From Candidatus Latescibacterota bacterium (GTDB taxonomy: Bacteria > Latescibacterota > UBA2968 > UBA8231): a DNA stretch of 64,000 nt. The stretch covers positions 1 to 64,000 of the forward strand of contig JAJDUT010000064.1 of the NCBI GenBank assembly GCA_022826515.1. Direction: 5' to 3'. Each line of letters opens with the position of its first letter. Within the stretch, counting starts at the first letter, position 1. The notes under the pieces are model-generated. The model ran no database searches and was not told the origin of the DNA. It saw nothing but the letters and a program-made list of their open reading frames with translations. The position numbers and the translations under genes are program-made. Below, piece after piece: positions 60,449 through 64,000 of this stretch.

Positions 60449-62107
60449 ATGCTCAGGCATCGGTGTAGTGTTCTTCTCGCCGTTTTGGTTTTAGGGATGG
60501 TGTATCCGGGGTCTCCTCTGTGGGCGCTGCCACAGTGTGGGTCCCCGGGCACCATCACCACGGTGACGGCCCCTGACGGCGATTACCTCGCCGCCTTCAG
60601 CGGCTATACGATCTACCCACCGATAGAGTACGAAACCGTACAGGGCCTTATCGACTTGGTCGCCGCGCCAGAGTACCGCAGTTATTATCCGCAAGCGTTA
60701 GCCGTAGGCCCTCAAGGGCGCATCTACGTAGCCGACCAGACGATCATCTACCGGCTTGAATCCGACGGCACCGCCACCCGCATCGTCGGCGTACCGCAAT
60801 ATCACATCGCGTACCGCGAGGACGACTATGACTACGACCAAAATCCTCTCGGATACGATGAAATACATACTGCTATGCCCCCTCTGTTGCAGCGTTTCAA
60901 TGTCTTGGCGGACACCGTCGCAGCACTAGACGCCCGCATTGCGCCGGGAGCGATGGCCTTTGACCGGCACGGTCGGCTCTACTTTGTCGATTATGTCAAC
61001 CAAAATCGGACCGAAAAAAGATTGCCCACGCTGTCGCGCATCGCACGGTTGGAAGCAGACGGGCAGGTGGTCACCTTTGCCGGCCCATTTGAAGAGACCA
61101 TCATCAATTCGCTGGTGTTCGATCAGGAGGATCATCTGCTATTTTCGGGCAATAAGGGCATTCGACGCATTGACACGCAAAGGAAAATCACCACGCTAGT
61201 GGAAGTGCCTTGGGTAGGATCGTTGCGAGTCGATGGCCAAGGGAGGCTGTATTTTGGGACGCGGACTCAGGTCTTCCGCCGCCACGCCGATGGCGAAATC
61301 GAACACTTAGCCGGGTCGGGGGCAGCCCCCGACCAGATTGTCGGCGAGGAATTTGAGGGCAAATGGCGTCGATACTTTGGTGCCGAGGGAAGGCCGGCGA
61401 CCGAAGCCCTTTTAGACTTCCCAGCGAGCATCGCTATTGACCCACAGGGCAGCTTGTATATCGCCAATTACTATTTCAACCGCATTCATCGCGTCCGATC
61501 CGATGGCATCCTCGAAACCATTGCCGGCAACGGAGTGGATGCTAGTTTTTCCCTAGGCTGTAATAGCGATCCAGCGGGGTGGACAGAACGCTGCCGCGAC
61601 CATATCGGCGATGGGGGTTCGGCGTTGGCGGCTCCGATCTGGCATCCTTCTCAGTTGCTATTGACGCCGGAGGGCGATCTGTTAGTGGCGATGTCGGTGG
61701 CGAACATTATGTGGTGGACTGGTGGAGTATTTTCCCATTTGCGCCGCATCTGCCGGGGCAGCGAGTGGATGGTGTCTCCAGCATCCACGGTCGTCGAGGA
61801 GCAGGCGTCGGCAACCCTTGCTGAAGAAGCGTTGTCCGCCTTGCGCCTATATCCCAATCCGTTCAACGCCGCTGTTACCATCACCTTCGAGTTGACGCAT
61901 TCGGCGTCCGTATCGGTTCGTATCTACAATGAACTAGGGCAGCAGGTGCGAGTGCTGGCCACTGAGGGGATGCGTCCGGCCGGAAGCTACCAATTCGTCT
62001 GGGACGGCCGCGACCAAGCCGGGCAGTTCCAAGCGTCGGGCACCTATCTTTTGGTGCTTGCGGTTGATGGGGCTGTCGAGACACACAAGCTGACGCTATT
62101 GCACTAA
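60449..62107 (+). CDS. NHL-repeat beta-propeller protein with T9SS-like tail (552 aa), third copy
   Basis: Third tandem copy. Signal peptide about 1-27, then CGSPGTITTVTAPDGDYLAA. It keeps the N-terminal insert (LIDLVAAPEYRSYYPQALAV) and adds a tyrosine/aspartate-rich loop (REDDYDYDQNPLGYDEIHTA, about 118-138) not in the others. Blades include SIAIDPQGSLYIANYYFNR and ILETIAGNGVD. A shorter Cys insert (LGCNSDPAGWTERCRDHIG) is present. The shared tail is intact. Last gene of the operon, with no clear intrinsic terminator before the inverted-repeat element. Confidence 0.85.
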   Translation: MLRHRCSVLLAVLVLGMVYPGSPLWALPQCGSPGTITTVTAPDGDYLAAFSGYTIYPPIEYETVQGLIDLVAAPEYRSYYPQALAVGPQGRIYVADQTIIYRLESDGTATRIVGVPQYHIAYREDDYDYDQNPLGYDEIHTAMPPLLQRFNVLADTVAALDARIAPGAMAFDRHGRLYFVDYVNQNRTEKRLPTLSRIARLEADGQVVTFAGPFEETIINSLVFDQEDHLLFSGNKGIRRIDTQRKITTLVEVPWVGSLRVDGQGRLYFGTRTQVFRRHADGEIEHLAGSGAAPDQIVGEEFEGKWRRYFGAEGRPATEALLDFPASIAIDPQGSLYIANYYFNRIHRVRSDGILETIAGNGVDASFSLGCNSDPAGWTERCRDHIGDGGSALAAPIWHPSQLLLTPEGDLLVAMSVANIMWWTGGVFSHLRRICRGSEWMVSPASTVVEEQASATLAEEALSALRLYPNPFNAAVTITFELTHSASVSVRIYNELGQQVRVLATEGMRPAGSYQFVWDGRDQAGQFQASGTYLLVLAVDGAVETHKLTLLH

Positions 62108-62191
62108 CGCATCACCGCCGGCGCTCCCAACGACGTGCGGCCTTCAGCTAAACAGCAGCGGCTTCTTTCGGCACTGGCTGGAGGACCGCCC

Positions 62192-62343
62192 CTGAGAAGC
62201 TGTCTGAAAACTAGGTTTTCGATCTCTGCGTTGACTCCAAACCGCTGGGATCGAGGGCGTCTCGCCCTCGAAAAACGCCGGACGTCCAAGTCGCTTGACC
62301 GCCTCACAAGCAGCCCGACAGGGGTTTTCAGACGGCTTCTGAG
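62192..62343. mobile_element. MITE-like inverted-repeat element, about 150 bp
   Basis: CTGAGAAGCTGTCTGAAAAC (62192-62211) is repeated inverted at 62324-62343 with two mismatches, like ends of DDE-type insertion sequences. The interior has a perfect 9-bp hairpin TCGAGGGCG-TCT-CGCCCTCGA (62251-62271) and a small GAAAAC/GTTTTC hairpin next to the left end, and no coding frame. No clear target duplication was found. The rest of the 62108-62414 gap holds nothing else I can name. Confidence 0.6.
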
Positions 62344-62414
62344 GCGATTACTTTATCTGTACGTGGAACTTTAGCTATCGGCGAGACGTTCAAACGCAGT
62401 TGAAGGAGGGCTTC

Positions 62415-63656
62415 ATGCTGTACCGCATTGCCGCTATCGGCTTCATTTTTGCCTGCACGAGTGTCGCCTGGATCATCTTGGCAGAGGTCGTCTCGCATCG
62501 CACCCACCAGCAAGACACCAAGCTCAAAGCCGCGGTGGGCCAATTGTGGGGCACTTCCCAATCCCAACGCGCCCCACTCCTGTACTGGACCACCGAGGAA
62601 ACCGTCGTCACCCAGACTCCCGACGGCCAAGAGACAGAACACACCAAGGAACGGCGGCATCTCCTGCCCTTAGAAGCCAGCCGCCTACAAGTCGATCTAC
62701 ACCTCGAACACCGCCGCAAGGGGCTGCTGTGGTACTCCACCTACCAAGTGGAACTGGACGCCGCCTATACTGCGACCAACGAGACCGACCGCCCCCTCGA
62801 CCTGACGTTCGATCTGGCCTTACCTACTTCCCAAGCTGTGTACGATGATTTCGCCCTGTCCCTCGACGACCAACCCATCGCCCCGCTGCCGCTGGCGGAA
62901 GGGCACTTGCAACAACCGTTGCAGTTAGCACCGGGACAGAGCCGCCAGATCAGTCTTTCCTATCAATCGCAGGGTTTAGAAGAATGGTGGTACCGCTTCG
63001 GAGACCACGTCGAACAGGTCTCCGATTTCGAGTTGGTCATGCAGACTGATTTCGACGCCATCGACTTTCCGCGCGAAAGCCTAGCACCCACTCAAAAGGA
63101 GCGCACCGCCGATGGCTGGCGTCTCACTTGGCAGTACGACCGCTTGCTCACTGGAGCCTCCCTCGGCATGGTCATGCCTGCCCGCCTCAATCCAGGCCCC
63201 TGGGTACAAGACGTGACCCAAGCCGCGCCCATGTCCCTCTTTCTCTTTTTCTTTGTCCTCTTCGTCTTTGCCGCGGTCAAAGGCATCGACATCCATCCGA
63301 TGAATTACTTCTTCATCGGCGCGGCCTTTTTCAGCTTTCACTTGCTGTTGGCTTACCTAGCGGACCACTTGCTTATCCACTACGCCTTTTTTGTGGCCGC
63401 GGCCGTGTCCGTTTTCTTGGTCATCTCCTACATGCGGCTGGTGGTTGGTCTGCGGCTGGCCTTGGTGGAGGTGGGCTTGGCTCAGTTCATCTACTTGGTA
63501 CTCTTCTCCTACACCTTCTTCTTCGTCGGCTATACCGGCTTGGCCATTACCATCCTGTGCATCGCCACGCTCTTCGCCGCTATGCAGCTTACCGGTCGGA
63601 TGGACTGGTCAGACGTGTTTGCTCGACCGCCAGCTACTCCGCAAAAATCTGAGTAA
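62415..63656 (+). CDS. CreD-like inner membrane protein (413 aa)
   Basis: The ATG at 62415 follows AAGGAGGG by four bases. One N-terminal membrane segment (about 5-25) is followed by a large beta-rich periplasmic domain (about 30-270). A cluster of about five to six membrane helices closes the protein, with FAAVKGIDIHPMNYFFIGAA and HYAFFVAAAVSVFLVISYMR ending TGRMDWSDV. This is the layout and C-terminal signature of CreD (IHPVNY, helices, MxLTR..DW). CreD affects envelope stress and beta-lactam/colicin tolerance in enterobacteria. The role here is unknown, and no CreBC system is in view. Confidence 0.78.
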   Translation: MLYRIAAIGFIFACTSVAWIILAEVVSHRTHQQDTKLKAAVGQLWGTSQSQRAPLLYWTTEETVVTQTPDGQETEHTKERRHLLPLEASRLQVDLHLEHRRKGLLWYSTYQVELDAAYTATNETDRPLDLTFDLALPTSQAVYDDFALSLDDQPIAPLPLAEGHLQQPLQLAPGQSRQISLSYQSQGLEEWWYRFGDHVEQVSDFELVMQTDFDAIDFPRESLAPTQKERTADGWRLTWQYDRLLTGASLGMVMPARLNPGPWVQDVTQAAPMSLFLFFFVLFVFAAVKGIDIHPMNYFFIGAAFFSFHLLLAYLADHLLIHYAFFVAAAVSVFLVISYMRLVVGLRLALVEVGLAQFIYLVLFSYTFFFVGYTGLAITILCIATLFAAMQLTGRMDWSDVFARPPATPQKSE

Positions 63657-63695
63657 CGCTTGCTGCCTCAGCATGGATGCAAGCATATTTACGCT

Positions 63696-64000
63696 ATGGA
63701 CAAACGCAGATTGCCCATCGGCCTTCAGACGCTCCGCAAGATCCGGGAAGAGGACTGCTACTACGTGGACAAAACCGGCTACATCCAGCGGCTGCTCGAC
63801 GAGGGCACACACTACTTTCTGTCGCGGCCACGGCGCTTTGGTAAGAGCCTGTTTTTGGACATGCTCAAGGAACTGTTCGAGGGCAACGAGCCGCTGTTTG
63901 CCGGGCTGAACATTCACGATCGCTGGGATTGGTCGGGGCACCATCCAGTGCTGCGGCTCGACTTTGGTAGCGGCCACTTCAAGGAGCCGGGCTACGTGAA
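63696..64000 (+). CDS. AAA-ATPase-like / PD-(D/E)XK nuclease family protein, N-terminal part
   Basis: The ATG at 63696 opens a frame that is still open at the window end, so 101 codons are seen. LPIGLQTLRKIREEDCYYVD followed by KTGYIQRLLDEGTHYFL and SRPRRFGKSLFLDMLKELFE are typical of the AAA-ATPase_like family (PF09820), whose members usually end in a PD-(D/E)XK nuclease domain (PF08011). RRFGKS is the ATP-binding loop of that family. They are frequent in accessory DNA and of unclear function. The C-terminal part lies outside the window. Confidence 0.88.
   Translation, partial: MDKRRLPIGLQTLRKIREEDCYYVDKTGYIQRLLDEGTHYFLSRPRRFGKSLFLDMLKELFEGNEPLFAGLNIHDRWDWSGHHPVLRLDFGSGHFKEPGYV

Larger units (their letters stand above)
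56953..62107 (+). repeat. Four near-identical 3'-end modules encoding the shared C-terminal tail
   Basis: About 255-260 bp of nearly identical DNA ends each of four successive genes (56953-57210, 58511-58769, 60181-60439 and 61849-62107). In the three NHL genes similarity extends about 90 bp further upstream. The encoded tail runs from [FY]PNPFN through VRIYNELGQQV, RPAGSYQFVWDGRDQAGQF to HKLTLLH. The rest of the protease gene is unrelated to the NHL genes, so the module has spread or been homogenised independently. Confidence 0.85.

Noticed and set aside
62251..62271. Hairpin TCGAGGGCG/CGCCCTCGA as a terminator
   Set aside because: No T-run follows on the plus strand where the operon would end; it fits better as part of the MITE-like element.

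Overview
This is a GC-rich, gene-dense bacterial window built almost entirely of secreted or envelope proteins. The mix points to a Gram-negative, probably marine or host-associated bacterium: outer-membrane-barrel-like proteins, SurA-like periplasmic isomerases, FlgD/gliding-type C-terminal Ig tails, FG-GAP/UnbV proteins, a sulfatase, NHL propellers with T9SS-like tails and large DUF6785-like membrane proteins. That combination resembles Latescibacterota, Poribacteria or other FCB-like lineages. This placement is inference; no rRNA or housekeeping gene is present.

Layout. (1) 1-431: the end of an IS30-family element, whose transposase runs off the left edge, next to a possible gene remnant. 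(2) 450-40100: a large mirror-image locus. Unit A is transcribed leftward: a 751-aa FlgD-tail protein, 927- and 983-aa barrel-like proteins, a polytopic TPR protein, a CBM9-like protein, and FlgD-tail proteins of 641, 637 and 858 aa. Unit B is transcribed rightward: 754-aa FlgD-tail, 932- and 990-aa barrel-like proteins, then 843- and 650-aa FlgD-tail proteins, ending with an opposing CBM9-like gene. Each unit has its own SurA-like peptidyl-prolyl isomerase divergent from its first gene (18081+ and 24920-). Between the isomerases lie a TPR lipoprotein and a further FlgD-tail protein. A SorC-type sugar-responsive regulator sits at the head of unit B.

(3) 40307-48830: a DUF6785-like membrane protein, a protein of unknown function and an FGE-like protein without the FGE cysteine pair; two FG-GAP/ASPIC-UnbV proteins; and a type I sulfatase with a CxPxR motif. 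(4) 48841-55113: a 2090-residue fusion of a degenerate M28-peptidase-like domain, an FtsX-like permease unit and a DUF6785-like membrane domain. (5) 55397-62107: an operon of a small exported protein, a matrixin metalloprotease and three NHL-repeat proteins. The last four share a nearly identical C-terminal sorting-like tail, also conserved in DNA. (6) 62192-64000: a MITE-like inverted-repeat element, a CreD-like membrane protein and the start of an AAA-ATPase-like protein cut by the window edge.

Working model (inference): the mirrored units encode two versions of one surface apparatus. Paired barrels sit in the outer membrane, discoidin/FlgD-tail proteins are exported and displayed, CBM9-like proteins bind glycans, and the SurA-like isomerases act as dedicated chaperones. 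Sugar control by the SorC regulator and a nearby sulfatase suggest complex, possibly sulfated, glycans as the target. Two reciprocal gene remnants (23150 and about 43745) show that the loci were copied and rearranged inside this region.
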